From Clostridium sp. AF15-31 (lineage in GTDB: Bacteria; Bacillota; Clostridia; Lachnospirales; Lachnospiraceae), in assembly GCF_003461625.1 (NCBI RefSeq), contig NZ_QTXL01000002.1, forward strand, positions 223,992 through 287,991: a stretch of DNA of 64,000 nucleotides, in the 5' to 3' direction. The notes beneath the pieces are model-generated. The model was not told the DNA's origin and did no database searches. It saw only the letters and a program-made list of their open reading frames with translations. Each line of letters opens with the position of its first letter. Positions within the stretch are counted from its first letter, which is position 1. Below are positions 18,499 to 26,136 of this stretch, one piece after another. The position numbers were made by a program, and so were the translations under genes.

Positions 18499-18593
18499 TT
18501 AGTATATACTAACCATCATTAGAAGTCAATAACATTTTTTAGAAAAATATAACATCATTTAGAAGCTTGTAACGTATCTTAGTCGTATATAAC
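18499..18593. promoter_or_regulatory. Phased array of five TTAG-N7-TAAC sites, 20-bp period
   Basis: Five copies of TTAG followed by seven bases and TAAC start at 18499, 18519, 18539, 18559 and 18579, exactly 20 bp apart (site 15 bp, spacer 5 bp). The first is part of a perfect 16-bp palindrome, GTTAGTATATACTAAC (18498-18513), that covers the -10 of the feo promoter. The others share the outer bases with a variable centre. The pattern fits tandem binding of a dimeric metal repressor, most simply the DtxR-family protein encoded at 18920. Binding is inferred. Confidence 0.75.
18501..18529 (-). promoter_or_regulatory. Promoter of the feoA-feoA-feoB operon
   Basis: On the minus strand: -35 TTGACT (18524-18529), 17-nt spacer, -10 TATACT (18501-18506). 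The -10 lies inside the perfect palindrome 18498-18513 and the -35 overlaps the second site of the array, a layout expected for repression. Confidence 0.82.
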
Positions 18594-18631
18594 AAAGCTA
18601 TATTCTTAAAATGCAAATTTATTTATTATAC

Positions 18632-18663
18632 TTGACATTTTTAAACAGTTAGTTTAAACTAAT
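18632..18663 (+). promoter_or_regulatory. Divergent promoter with palindromic operator for the FeoB-associated peptide
   Basis: Consensus -35 TTGACA (18632-18637), 17-nt spacer and -10 TAAACT (18655-18660). The -10 is inside a 14-bp perfect palindrome, TTAGTTTAAACTAA (18649-18662), with the same half-sites (TTAGT/ACTAA) as the feo operator. Both divergent promoters are thus likely controlled by one regulator. Confidence 0.82.
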
Positions 18664-18693
18664 TACAATTATAAAATGAAAGGTTGGATTATT

Positions 18694-18840
18694 ATGGAAA
18701 AATATATTGGTACTATTATTGTTGCTGCCATTATTATAATTGTGTGCGTACTTGCGATCCGTTCAATGATAAAAGATAAAAAGTCCGGAAAATCTGTTCA
18801 GTGCGGAGGAAACTGTAACAATTGTCACGGATGTCATTAG
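18694..18840 (+). CDS. FeoB-associated Cys-rich membrane peptide
   Basis: A 48-residue protein starting MEKYIGTIIVAAIIIIVCVL, one membrane helix, then a basic turn and a short tail with the cysteine cluster VQCGGNCNNCHGCH. Peptides of this design next to feoB are a known family in Clostridia; the cysteines and histidines could hold iron near the transporter. It follows an AAAGG ribosome site and its own palindrome-controlled promoter. Confidence 0.85.
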   Translation: MEKYIGTIIVAAIIIIVCVLAIRSMIKDKKSGKSVQCGGNCNNCHGCH

Positions 18841-18857
18841 TTTTATCCTTCTTTCAT

Positions 18858-18886
18858 TTGAACCTTATTCCGGTTTGTGATATAAT
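18858..18886 (+). promoter_or_regulatory. Promoter of the DtxR-type regulator
   Basis: TTGAAC (18858-18863), 17-nt spacer, TATAAT (18881-18886) preceded by TGA (extended -10). No TTAG/CTAA palindrome overlaps it, so the regulator seems expressed independently of its own operators. Confidence 0.78.
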
Positions 18887-18919
18887 TTTCTGTAAATAAT
18901 TTTTTAATGGGGTAAAGCT

Positions 18920-19297
18920 ATGTTAACAACGAATGAATCAGTTGAAAACTATCTGGAAACGATATTGGTATTAAGCAAGAAGCTTCCTGTTGTCCGTTCA
19001 GTTGATATCTCAAACGAACTTGGTTATAAGAAATCAAGCATCAGTGTTGCTATGAAGAATCTTCGTGAGAATAACTACATAACAATGAGTGATGCAGGGT
19101 TTATTTCACTCACCGATTCAGGAAAAGAAATTGCTGAGATGATATATGAACGACATGAGTTTCTCTCCGCCTGGCTTATACAGCTTGGTGTTGATCCCGA
19201 TATCGCATCTGCCGATGCTTGCAAGATCGAGCATGTAATCAGTAAAGAAAGTTTTAAAGCAATTAAAGATCATGTATTAAGTGGAGCCAATCACTAG
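18920..19297 (+). CDS. DtxR-family metal-dependent transcriptional repressor
   Basis: A 125-residue regulator with an N-terminal winged helix (ESVENYLETILVLSKK, then VRSVDISNELGYKKSSISVAMKNL as recognition helix) and a metal/dimerisation half. It lacks the C-terminal SH3-like domain of DtxR/IdeR, as MntR does. Metal ligands visible: His in YERHEFLSAWL and the Cys-x2-Glu-His of ACKIEHVIS, which matches the iron-type DtxR/IdeR site rather than the Glu of MntR. The residue matching DtxR Met10 or MntR Asp8 is Asn. It sits beside the feo promoters with palindromic sites and is their likely repressor. The ribosome site is GGGGTAAAG. Confidence 0.88.
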   Translation: MLTTNESVENYLETILVLSKKLPVVRSVDISNELGYKKSSISVAMKNLRENNYITMSDAGFISLTDSGKEIAEMIYERHEFLSAWLIQLGVDPDIASADACKIEHVISKESFKAIKDHVLSGANH

Positions 19298-19322
19298 ATC
19301 TTCTAGTGACTGGCTTTTTTTT
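19285..19322 (+). terminator. Terminator of the DtxR-type regulator
   Basis: A stem of AGCCA (19285-19289) and TCACTAGA (19291-19298) pairs with TCTAGTGA (19302-19309) and TGGCT (19311-19315), with one mismatch, followed by eight T on the plus strand. It overlaps the regulator's stop codon. On the opposite strand no U-tract follows. Confidence 0.9.
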
Positions 19323-21020
19323 CTATCGGATAGAATTTTCTACACATAAAGTTCCCCAACCGACATAGATATTTGGATACGTTCTCGCTGATTTTATCCT
19401 TTTCGCTCCCCGGATCAACGAAGCTTTCAGTTTTTCTCCATATAGAAATGGGTCATTTTCATTCACAATTCCCCACTGCATCAGCAGACATGCAGAACCG
19501 GATACAAATGGTACCGCCATAGATGTTCCCGACGCAAAGGAATAATCATTTCCCGGATATGCAGTATAAATATCCACACCGGGTGCAGCAAGATCCGGTT
19601 TAATCTGATCATTTGCTGTATAACCCCGTCCGGAAAAATATGCAAAATCATCGACATTCTGATCATAGGCCGCCACTGTGATCAGTCCTTCCGCCGTAGA
19701 AGGAATCGTTAATGTTCCAAATTCTGTTGGATTTAAGAACTCAACATTTCCGGTCAAACTTGCACGGATTGGCAGATAAGCATCCACTACCCCACTGACG
19801 ATCTGCTTCGGATGGATCAAAACCTTCCATTGTCCTTTATCAATATAATTATCCCGCCCCTGAAATGAGATAAATATCTCCTGATTCCGGTTATATGGAT
19901 TCGGCGTTCCATAGATTCCTTTGACAAATGTATTCCGATAAGTTCCGGTTCCAATATTCTGCGATTCACTCAAAGTCAGAACGATATCACCATTTGGTGT
20001 AATGATCATAACATCAAACCGGTCGTTATAATTTTTCCATAATTGCAGATTAAAGGATGTCACATAATCACTGACCAACAGATCGATCATACGGTAGGAA
20101 GTATTTCCAAGGATTACCCGCTGATGTCTCCGGTTAATCGCATCATTTCCGGTTCCGGTGGATATGGAACACACCGCAAGCCTTGAAACGTCATTGATAT
20201 AATTTTCCATCAACGAATCACCCTTATGAGAACCATAATTATTACCATAACTAAGATTTACAGATATCGGTTGATTACGTTCTATTCCCTTTCGCAGTGC
20301 ATAATCAATTCCAAGGATCATTCCCAGTGTAGTCGGAAGTCTGGATGCCGTATCACTTCCTACTTTAATGATCAGAAGCTCCGTCTGTGGAGCTACACCG
20401 ATATTGGTTCCTGCTGCTATGGCAGTCACCTGCGTACCATGACCGGAGCGATCCTCTGACGGAAGACTTTCTGTGTAGTTTCCATCTAGTATTGCATTCA
20501 GTTCTTCATTTGTATAAATGCGTCCAAGTTCGTATGGATTCACATATTTCTTCTGATATTCTGCCTGCTGATCCCATAATTCCAGAATCCTGCTTTTTCC
20601 GTCACGGATAAATTCATTATGCCGGTAATCAATACCAGAATCTATAACTGCAAGAAGGGTTCCGCTTCCATCCAGTCCGTAGTTATTAATGAAGGTTCCG
20701 GACAGGCAGGAGGCATACTGCGCATAGGATACCTGCTGATCTACACTCTTTGATTTATCCACATACAGGATTCTGGGATCTGCTGCAAATGCATTGATAT
20801 ACACTTCCTTTATTTCTATAATTGCATATCCAGCCAGCAGATAATAGATCCGTGTCAGATATCGATCTACCAAATCTGTAATATCATCATTATAACGGAT
20901 CAGAAGCTGCCAGCTCCGATCTTTTGCATTGTATCCAACATACAGCTCCGATTCGCTGTCCTCATATGACTGCATGGTCTCCAGTGCAAGTTCCAATTGC
21001 GTATCAATATTATTCTCCAT
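19323..21020 (-). CDS. Subtilisin-family (S8) serine protease, Csp-like
   Basis: A 565-residue protease. The catalytic triad is intact: Asp in LLAVIDSGIDYRHNEF (near residue 110), His in DRSGHGTQVTAIAAG (near 193) and Ser in FASGTSMAVPFVSGSA (near 501). A beta-rich insert lies between the His and Ser blocks (about 280-440). There is no signal peptide, so it is cytoplasmic or exported unusually. The overall layout resembles the Csp germination proteases and related S8 proteins of Clostridia, and it lies next to sporulation genes. The precise substrate is unknown. It converges on the regulator gene, 25 nt apart. Confidence 0.85.
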   Translation of the reverse strand: MENNIDTQLELALETMQSYEDSESELYVGYNAKDRSWQLLIRYNDDITDLVDRYLTRIYYLLAGYAIIEIKEVYINAFAADPRILYVDKSKSVDQQVSYAQYASCLSGTFINNYGLDGSGTLLAVIDSGIDYRHNEFIRDGKSRILELWDQQAEYQKKYVNPYELGRIYTNEELNAILDGNYTESLPSEDRSGHGTQVTAIAAGTNIGVAPQTELLIIKVGSDTASRLPTTLGMILGIDYALRKGIERNQPISVNLSYGNNYGSHKGDSLMENYINDVSRLAVCSISTGTGNDAINRRHQRVILGNTSYRMIDLLVSDYVTSFNLQLWKNYNDRFDVMIITPNGDIVLTLSESQNIGTGTYRNTFVKGIYGTPNPYNRNQEIFISFQGRDNYIDKGQWKVLIHPKQIVSGVVDAYLPIRASLTGNVEFLNPTEFGTLTIPSTAEGLITVAAYDQNVDDFAYFSGRGYTANDQIKPDLAAPGVDIYTAYPGNDYSFASGTSMAVPFVSGSACLLMQWGIVNENDPFLYGEKLKASLIRGAKRIKSARTYPNIYVGWGTLCVENSIR

Positions 21021-21353
21021 TTTCCCTTACCATCCCGCTTTTTATGTATTATTTTTATCTCTTAATCATATGATTTTTTATTGATATTTAGAATATTCTT
21101 ATGATTTCATCAAATGTTGTTAATTGTTTGAAAATATCGAAAAATGTAAGTAAAGTTGGAACTTTTCCACATTATCAACAGATTTATACACAAAAATAGG
21201 ATTTTCAGTCTAAAAAACAGGGATTTTATCCCCTGTTTATCCACATTTGTCATATTACGTCGGTATTCCTTGGTTTCAAATTCCTTAATCCGACGTATTA
21301 TTTCACCGCATCTATATATAATTGCATTTGCAAATCAATTGAAAGAAAAACAT
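21021..21353. other. Non-coding region between the S8 protease and spoIIGA
   Basis: About 330 AT-rich bases between divergent genes. It contains the DnaA-box cluster (separate entry), a hairpin of AAACAGGG (21215-21222) with CCCTGTTT (21231-21238), a longer-looped inverted repeat TACGTCGG (21256-21263)/CCGACGTA (21290-21297), a Spo0A-box-like TTTGTCATA (21246-21254; consensus TTTGTCRAA) and a plus-strand TATAAT (21317-21322) without a clear -35. The lost membrane domain of SpoIIGA is not recognisable here. Confidence 0.55.
21163..21245 (+). promoter_or_regulatory. Cluster of DnaA boxes
   Basis: Four same-strand matches to the DnaA box TTATNCACA: TTTTCCACA (21163-21171, one mismatch), TTATCAACA (21172-21180, one mismatch), TTATACACA (21184-21192, perfect) and TTATCCACA (21237-21245, perfect). 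No dnaA or dnaN is near, so this is not an obvious oriC. It could regulate the divergent genes or titrate DnaA. Confidence 0.6.
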
Positions 21354-21815
21354 ATGAATTATTTTTCCAATTTGTTTATTGGCAGAAAACAGAATGTTGT
21401 ACAGGCAACCGGCTATCTGGATACCGGCAATACGCTGAAAGATATTTCAACCGGCAAACATGTGGTCATCGCCTCACCGGAAATCATGTATGACCTGTTG
21501 CCCCTGCAGCTTCATGCGCTTGTATACGATTATACAAATGGGATCCAGCCATTTGATCGAAAGTCCTCCATCTATATGCCGGAGGGCATCCACCTGATCC
21601 CCTACCGAACGATCAGTTCGGAATCGGATCTGATGCTGGCATTTGACTGTGACTTTTTCTTTATTAATAATCATATAATCTGCAACCGGCCACTGATCGG
21701 GATCAGCAGACATACATTACAGATCAGTCATATGAAGAAATGTATTTTATTAAATTCAGTATATATGAGAAAGGTAAGAAACTATGATAAACACATTCGC
21801 AAATCGAGATTTTAA
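21354..21815 (+). CDS. spoIIGA: SpoIIGA protease domain only (membrane domain missing)
   Basis: SpoIIGA is the membrane aspartic protease that removes the pro-sequence of sigma-E. Here about 153 residues match only its C-terminal half: [19 protein letters not shown] with the catalytic [24 protein letters not shown], and [11 protein letters not shown]...KKCILLN. The N-terminal five-helix membrane domain of the usual 290-310-residue protein is absent. The upstream frame (from 21156) is open but not hydrophobic. The frame is uninterrupted, so the domain may still be made. It overlaps sigE by 32 nt. The start (ATG 21354 after GAAAG) is uncertain. Confidence 0.75.
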   Translation: MNYFSNLFIGRKQNVVQATGYLDTGNTLKDISTGKHVVIASPEIMYDLLPLQLHALVYDYTNGIQPFDRKSSIYMPEGIHLIPYRTISSESDLMLAFDCDFFFINNHIICNRPLIGISRHTLQISHMKKCILLNSVYMRKVRNYDKHIRKSRF

Positions 21816-22521
21816 ATTTTCAATGGTATCCAATATTATGACCTTATTTCCTTCATCCTCCAGAGATGTCCATTACATAGGCGGGTGTGATATTCTTCCT
21901 GCCCCATTAGAACCATATGAAGAAAGTGCCATGGTAGCCGGACTTGGGAACGGCGACGATCAGGAGATTAAAAAAATACTGATTGAACGGAATCTTCGTC
22001 TGGTTGTTTATATTGCAAAGAAATTTGACAACACCGGAATTGGCGTAGAAGATTTGATCTCAATCGGTACGATTGGACTGATCAAAGCAATCAATACCTT
22101 TAAATGCGACAAAAACATCAAGCTGGCAACCTATGCATCTAGATGCATCGAAAATGAAATCCTTATGTATCTCCGCAGGAACAGCAAACTCCGCATGGAG
22201 ATTTCGATTGATGAACCATTGAATGTTGACTGGGATGGAAATGAATTATTATTATCTGACATTCTTGGAACCGAGGAAGATACGGTTTACAAGAATATGG
22301 AAACAGAAATGGATCATTCCCTGTTAACGGCAGCAGTCTCTCACCTGACAGAACGGGAACGTACCATTATTGAATTGCGGTACGGGATCAACACGATTAA
22401 CGGTGTAGAACGCACCCAGAAAGAAGTGGCTGACCTGTTAGGAATCAGCCAGTCTTATATCTCTCGTCTTGAAAAAAAGATCATAAAGAAACTAAAAAAA
22501 GAAATAATTAAAATGAGCTGA
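21784..22521 (+). CDS. sigE: Sporulation sigma factor sigma-E precursor
   Basis: Mother-cell sigma factor of early sporulation, 245 residues. It keeps the pro-region of about 29 residues ending at the cleavage site region [14 protein letters not shown]. Region 2 reads [23 protein letters not shown]...[10 protein letters not shown]...[15 protein letters not shown], and region 4 ends with [22 protein letters not shown]. All core segments align with B. subtilis SigE. AAAGG precedes the ATG. In most spore formers sigG follows directly; here a convergent small gene follows instead. Confidence 0.96.
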   Translation: MINTFANRDFKFSMVSNIMTLFPSSSRDVHYIGGCDILPAPLEPYEESAMVAGLGNGDDQEIKKILIERNLRLVVYIAKKFDNTGIGVEDLISIGTIGLIKAINTFKCDKNIKLATYASRCIENEILMYLRRNSKLRMEISIDEPLNVDWDGNELLLSDILGTEEDTVYKNMETEMDHSLLTAAVSHLTERERTIIELRYGINTINGVERTQKEVADLLGISQSYISRLEKKIIKKLKKEIIKMS

Positions 22522-22528
22522 TCAGCCT

Positions 22529-22750
22529 TTAATGATGATAATCGGAAAGTTTTACCTTATATCCGTCAACCATCTGGCGCATTTTCTGGTAATCCTTTTC
22601 CTTTAGATCTCCGGATTGTTTCAGATCTTCCACCATCTGATCCAGCTCCTTTAAGGCATCATGTGCGAGATCCTTATAATTGTTTGCAAGATTCATATTC
22701 ATCTCATTCAGCTTTGCATTCAGTTGTTGTTTAACACTACGTTTCATCAT
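22529..22750 (-). CDS. Small charged helical protein of unknown function
   Basis: A 73-residue protein, starting MMKRSVKQQLNAKLNEMNMN, rich in Lys, Glu, Asp, Leu and Met with heptad-like spacing (LANNYKDLAHDALKELDQMV), suggesting a coiled coil. No family recognised. I chose the ATG at 22750 because a GAGG sits about 9 nt upstream. It converges on sigE with a 7-nt gap. Confidence 0.6.
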   Translation of the reverse strand: MMKRSVKQQLNAKLNEMNMNLANNYKDLAHDALKELDQMVEDLKQSGDLKEKDYQKMRQMVDGYKVKLSDYHH

Positions 22751-22780
22751 TGTTTCGCACCTCATTTCAGGAAATAATCA

Positions 22781-22809
22781 TTGACACTGTTGTAGCCATG
22801 TGTTACTAT
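22781..22809 (+). promoter_or_regulatory. Promoter of tRNA-Leu
   Basis: TTGACA (22781-22786), 17-nt spacer and TACTAT (22804-22809), ending 17 nt before the mature tRNA. A consensus -35 with a near-consensus -10, as expected for a tRNA gene. Confidence 0.82.
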
Positions 22810-22826
22810 TACAAAGGTTCACAGAC

Positions 22827-22910
22827 GCCGGCATGTCGGAATTGGCAGACGAGGCAGACTCAAAATCTGTTGGTGGCAACATCGTGCGGGTTCAAGTCCC
22901 GCTGCCGGCA
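22827..22910 (+). tRNA. tRNA-Leu (anticodon CAA)
   Basis: An 84-nt type II tRNA. The acceptor arms GCCGGCA (22827-22833) and TGCCGGC (22903-22909) pair perfectly, with discriminator A at 22910. The D-arm has the usual TTGGCAGACG, the anticodon loop reads CTCAAAA with anticodon CAA, a long variable arm follows (TGGTGGCAACA), and the T-loop is GTTCAAGTC. No CCA is encoded. Confidence 0.96.
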
Positions 22911-22946
22911 CTCTTTGTATTTTGCTTAATAAAAAATCTAAGTTTT

Positions 22947-22968
22947 AAGCCATTTTGTGGCTTTTTTT
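22947..22968 (+). terminator. Terminator after tRNA-Leu
   Basis: AAGCCA (22947-22952) and TGGCTT (22958-22963) form a 6-bp stem with a five-base loop, followed by five more T. It lies 36 nt past the tRNA. Confidence 0.82.
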
Positions 22969-23044
22969 ATTACTCAAAATGCAGGCATTTCAACTTTTTT
23001 GCCCAATATTTGCCCACTTGATGCACACCCAAATACAGACTCTT

Positions 23045-23938
23045 TTACTGCAGCCGGCTGTTGTTGCCGATCTTCTTTGCAACCACAACAAACCGTCCAT
23101 CTTCTGTATGATACGCACAGGTGGATAAGGTCAGCAGCTTGTCCCCATAGGATGCCGTTTCTTCGATCGTATATGGTGTATTTGCTTTTACCCGGCTGAC
23201 ATAATCATCAAATTTCTCCTTTGATCCCGCATCTGCAAAGTCATATATATTATAATGCTCTGTATCCCCTTCCGGATAGGCTTTTGTATAAAAGGCTGCG
23301 ATCACTATATATGTACCCGGTCCATCTAAAGTATCAAATATGATCGTCTGATGTTCTTTATAGAAATCTTCATCTTCATATTTTAACAGATCATGAAACA
23401 TCGTCCCTGCTTTCATATTATGTCCGTATATAATGACATTGTCAGATACCTTCCCTGTCGGAGAACAGTTTGCTGCTGCAAATAACGTACCAGCAGCACT
23501 GTAACCCCCCTGAAAATTCCGATGGATATAATATTCTTCATTCTCTGGCGTATACATGACCGGATAATCGATTCTTGTTCCATATATATACAGCCATCCA
23601 ACAAAGTCTGTATTCTCCTCATATACAGATGCGTACTTTTTATAAACTTTTTTTTCCTGTACTGTTGTATAAACCGGTTTTCCGGTTTCTTCCGTACAAT
23701 TGTCCTGCTCCACTTCCAGTTTGATCTCTGCAAACGCTGACTCTGCCTGTCTGCTGGTAAAAAAATAAACACCTAGATAGCAGCCACAGCCAAGAAAAAC
23801 AAGTACACATACTGCAAGTATAAGATTTAACAATATTCCATTCTTTTTTCTTCCACTCTGTGATGAATTCTCATGGTCATTGTTTTGCGTTGCCATTTCT
23901 CTGTTATCTGTTTCTTTCCTGTCTGTTAATCCGTTCAT
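23045..23938 (-). CDS. srtB: Class B sortase
   Basis: A membrane transpeptidase that anchors or links surface proteins. It has a cytoplasmic polar N-terminus, one membrane helix at about 40-62 (LLNLILAVCVLVFLGCGCYL), then the sortase domain. Catalytic residues: His in VIIYGHNMKAGTMFHDLLKY, Cys in LLTLSTCAYH (the TLSTC motif of class B) and Arg in DGRFVVVAKK. The internal helix after the His motif also fits class B. The start is placed at 23938, about 10 nt after AGAAAGG; the ATG at 23950 abuts that site. No sorting-signal substrate gene is in the window. Confidence 0.9.
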   Translation of the reverse strand: MNGLTDRKETDNREMATQNNDHENSSQSGRKKNGILLNLILAVCVLVFLGCGCYLGVYFFTSRQAESAFAEIKLEVEQDNCTEETGKPVYTTVQEKKVYKKYASVYEENTDFVGWLYIYGTRIDYPVMYTPENEEYYIHRNFQGGYSAAGTLFAAANCSPTGKVSDNVIIYGHNMKAGTMFHDLLKYEDEDFYKEHQTIIFDTLDGPGTYIVIAAFYTKAYPEGDTEHYNIYDFADAGSKEKFDDYVSRVKANTPYTIEETASYGDKLLTLSTCAYHTEDGRFVVVAKKIGNNSRLQ

Positions 23939-24016
23939 CCGAACCAGCATCCTTTCTTGATCACTTTTTCATTTTTGTGTTATTTCCGTACGCTTGTCAT
24001 TCATTATCCTGAAAGC

Positions 24017-24053
24017 AAAAAATCTGACCATTCATAATAAACAGTCAGATTTT
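24017..24053 (-). terminator. Terminator after the Nudix gene
   Basis: Perfect 10-bp inverted repeat AAAATCTGAC (24019-24028) and GTCAGATTTT (24044-24053), 5 nt past the Nudix stop. On the minus strand six T follow the GC part. Confidence 0.85.
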
Positions 24054-24058
24054 GAACC

Positions 24059-24511
24059 TTAAAAATACTTTCTGCTTCCCCAAAGATTATTCCGTTTCAA
24101 TTCTACATACTCTGCATATGCCTGTTCCAGAATATCCTTTTCGTTCGGAAACTTCAGAAGGTGGTAGGCTTCATGATACTTGTAGTAACCGGAATCCACA
24201 AAATATTCTTCACGCTGCGGTTTGCTGTAATAGCTGTCCGCCATCATCAAATACCAGTGTACATCCTTGTTTACCACATCAAAAGCAGTATTAAATGTAT
24301 AATTGCTTTTTCCTACATACTTAATAATAGATGCGCTAACACCTGTCTCCTCTTTTACTTCTCTAAGTGCAGTCTGATTATGCTCTTCACCTTTCTCAAC
24401 TGTACCCTTCGGGAGAACCCATCCTTCATATTTGTTTTTGTAGTTTTTGTACAGTAATAATACTTTTCCTCTGAAGATTACCACACCTCCACAGCTTGTT
24501 GCTTCGATCAC
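24059..24511 (-). CDS. Nudix hydrolase
   Basis: A 150-residue pyrophosphohydrolase of nucleoside diphosphate-X substrates. The Nudix box fits G-x5-E-x7-REUxEExGU: GTVEKGEEHNQTALREVKEE followed by TGV, near residues 36-58. The substrate is unknown. I use the GTG at 24511 as start because AGGAGG lies 7 nt upstream. It has its own promoter and terminator, so it is a single-gene unit. Confidence 0.88.
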   Translation of the reverse strand: MIEATSCGGVVIFRGKVLLLYKNYKNKYEGWVLPKGTVEKGEEHNQTALREVKEETGVSASIIKYVGKSNYTFNTAFDVVNKDVHWYLMMADSYYSKPQREEYFVDSGYYKYHEAYHLLKFPNEKDILEQAYAEYVELKRNNLWGSRKYF

Positions 24512-24620
24512 AGCAGTTCCTCCTGTCTTTTCGGTGTTGTAAATGCTTCAAGTTCTACTCACATTCGACTACGAATAAAACTCTGAACCGGCTTACCCTG
24601 CCAGTCCTTAATTGGTTATA

Positions 24621-24649
24621 AGTATATCAGTATTACTGCATTATTTCAA
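24621..24649 (-). promoter_or_regulatory. Promoter of the Nudix gene
   Basis: TTGAAA (24644-24649), 17-nt spacer and TATACT (24621-24626) on the minus strand, starting a leader of about 100 nt. The leader contains two weak hairpins of unknown meaning. Confidence 0.75.
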
Positions 24650-24654
24650 GCTGA

Positions 24655-26136
24655 TTAATTATAATATGCATCAAATATCTTTCTGGCGATTGATGTTGCA
24701 GATGCTCCGGTATTGCTTGCATTTTCTATCAGAACGCAGACCACTAGATCCGGATTATTGACATTGGAGAAACCTATAAACCAGGAGTGGGAATCCTTGT
24801 TCTCATTAAACTCTGCAGTTCCCGTCTTACCTGCTACTGTATACTCAGCTCCTGAAAAATAATCGGACGCTGTACCATATTCCGTTACCGACATCATAAG
24901 CTCTGTCAATGTCTGTGCTTCTGCTGAGGATATAATCCTGCCATAAGAATCCTTGGAGAATTTTTTTACAACGCTTCCGTCACAGTTCTCAATACGATCC
25001 ATCATATATGGCTTCATAAGAACCCCACCATTTGCGATTGCACACATGACCATCGCATTATGAAGCGGCGTGATCAGTGTCTCTCCCTGTCCGATTACTG
25101 TCTGTGGAATCAGGGACTTATCTGTTTTTGATGTCATGGTATAACTGGATTTCTTATAGTAGCCATCATACGGCAATTCTTTATTATACAGAAAGTCTCC
25201 GCACAATTTATTTAATGCATCCATATCAAGTTTCGTTCCGATATTGGAAAAGGATGTATTACAGGAATACGCCAGAGAATCCTCCAGGCTAACGGTTCCG
25301 TGCACCTTATGATTATAGCAGTGAATGGATACACTGTTAAATATGCCATCCCCCTCACATTCATAGGAATATGACTTATAGTTGGGATTTTCTCTTATAT
25401 ATTCCAGTGTTGTAAGGATCTTAAATGTCGATCCCGGCGGATACATTCCCTGGGTTGCACGGTTTAGTAGACAGGAGCTGTCCGAATTTGCTGTTTCTTC
25501 TATAACAGAGGAGATCTGGTTCGGATCAAAATCCGGCTTTGAAACCATTGCTTTGATCTTTCCAGTTGATGGCTCGATCGCTACGACCGCACCATCATTA
25601 TCACCAAGTGCATTATATGCTGTACTCTGCAGATCATAATCCAGTGTTGTTATAACATTATTTCCCATATCCTTCTTATCAGATAATGCATGATAAATAC
25701 GATATAAAATATTCTGGTTAGATGTCAGCAGATAATAATTGGAAACCATTTCCAGACCTGCCTGTCCATTGCTATCATAACCAACTGCATGTGCAAACAT
25801 ATTGCTGTATGGGTAAACTCTGGTTTCGTTTCCATCATCATCCGTTTTTGTCTCCGCCAGAACAACTCCGTCATCTGAAATGATCTGACCTTTTATTACT
25901 GTTTCTGCATACAGATTCTGTCTTTTGTTGTATGAATTTGCAATATCTGAATCTGCATCGACAACAACATATTTAACAAGATGCACCATCATGCCGATAA
26001 AAATAAATATAACAAAATATGTGATCACAAGAACAGGAACATTCTTTTTGTCATTTTTCTGTTTTTCCTGTGCTTCTCTACTCCCCTGAGAATACTTCTT
26101 CATGATTGCTTTGTTTGTAGACCGTTTGCTCTTCAT
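24655..26136 (-). CDS. Class B penicillin-binding protein (transpeptidase)
   Basis: Cross-links peptidoglycan together with the FtsW/RodA-type partner encoded just upstream. It is 493 residues, with one membrane helix at about 34-56 (VPVLVITYFVIFIFIGMMVHL) and an external transpeptidase domain. The three active-site motifs are intact: STFK in YPPGSTFKILT, SCN in YSCNTSFSN and KTG in VAGKTGTAEF. The short length resembles the PbpA-like group rather than long FtsI. I placed the start at ATG 26136 after GGAG; it overlaps ftsW by 59 nt, implying coupled expression. Confidence 0.92.
   Translation of the reverse strand: MKSKRSTNKAIMKKYSQGSREAQEKQKNDKKNVPVLVITYFVIFIFIGMMVHLVKYVVVDADSDIANSYNKRQNLYAETVIKGQIISDDGVVLAETKTDDDGNETRVYPYSNMFAHAVGYDSNGQAGLEMVSNYYLLTSNQNILYRIYHALSDKKDMGNNVITTLDYDLQSTAYNALGDNDGAVVAIEPSTGKIKAMVSKPDFDPNQISSVIEETANSDSSCLLNRATQGMYPPGSTFKILTTLEYIRENPNYKSYSYECEGDGIFNSVSIHCYNHKVHGTVSLEDSLAYSCNTSFSNIGTKLDMDALNKLCGDFLYNKELPYDGYYKKSSYTMTSKTDKSLIPQTVIGQGETLITPLHNAMVMCAIANGGVLMKPYMMDRIENCDGSVVKKFSKDSYGRIISSAEAQTLTELMMSVTEYGTASDYFSGAEYTVAGKTGTAEFNENKDSHSWFIGFSNVNNPDLVVCVLIENASNTGASATSIARKIFDAYYN

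Noticed and set aside
21156-21353. Upstream open frame as the missing SpoIIGA membrane domain
   Set aside because: The translation is basic and aromatic but not a run of hydrophobic helices; it overlaps DnaA boxes and hairpins.
22515-22526. Terminator between sigE and the small convergent gene
   Set aside because: GCTGATCAGC (22517-22526) is a loop-less 10-bp palindrome with no U-tract.
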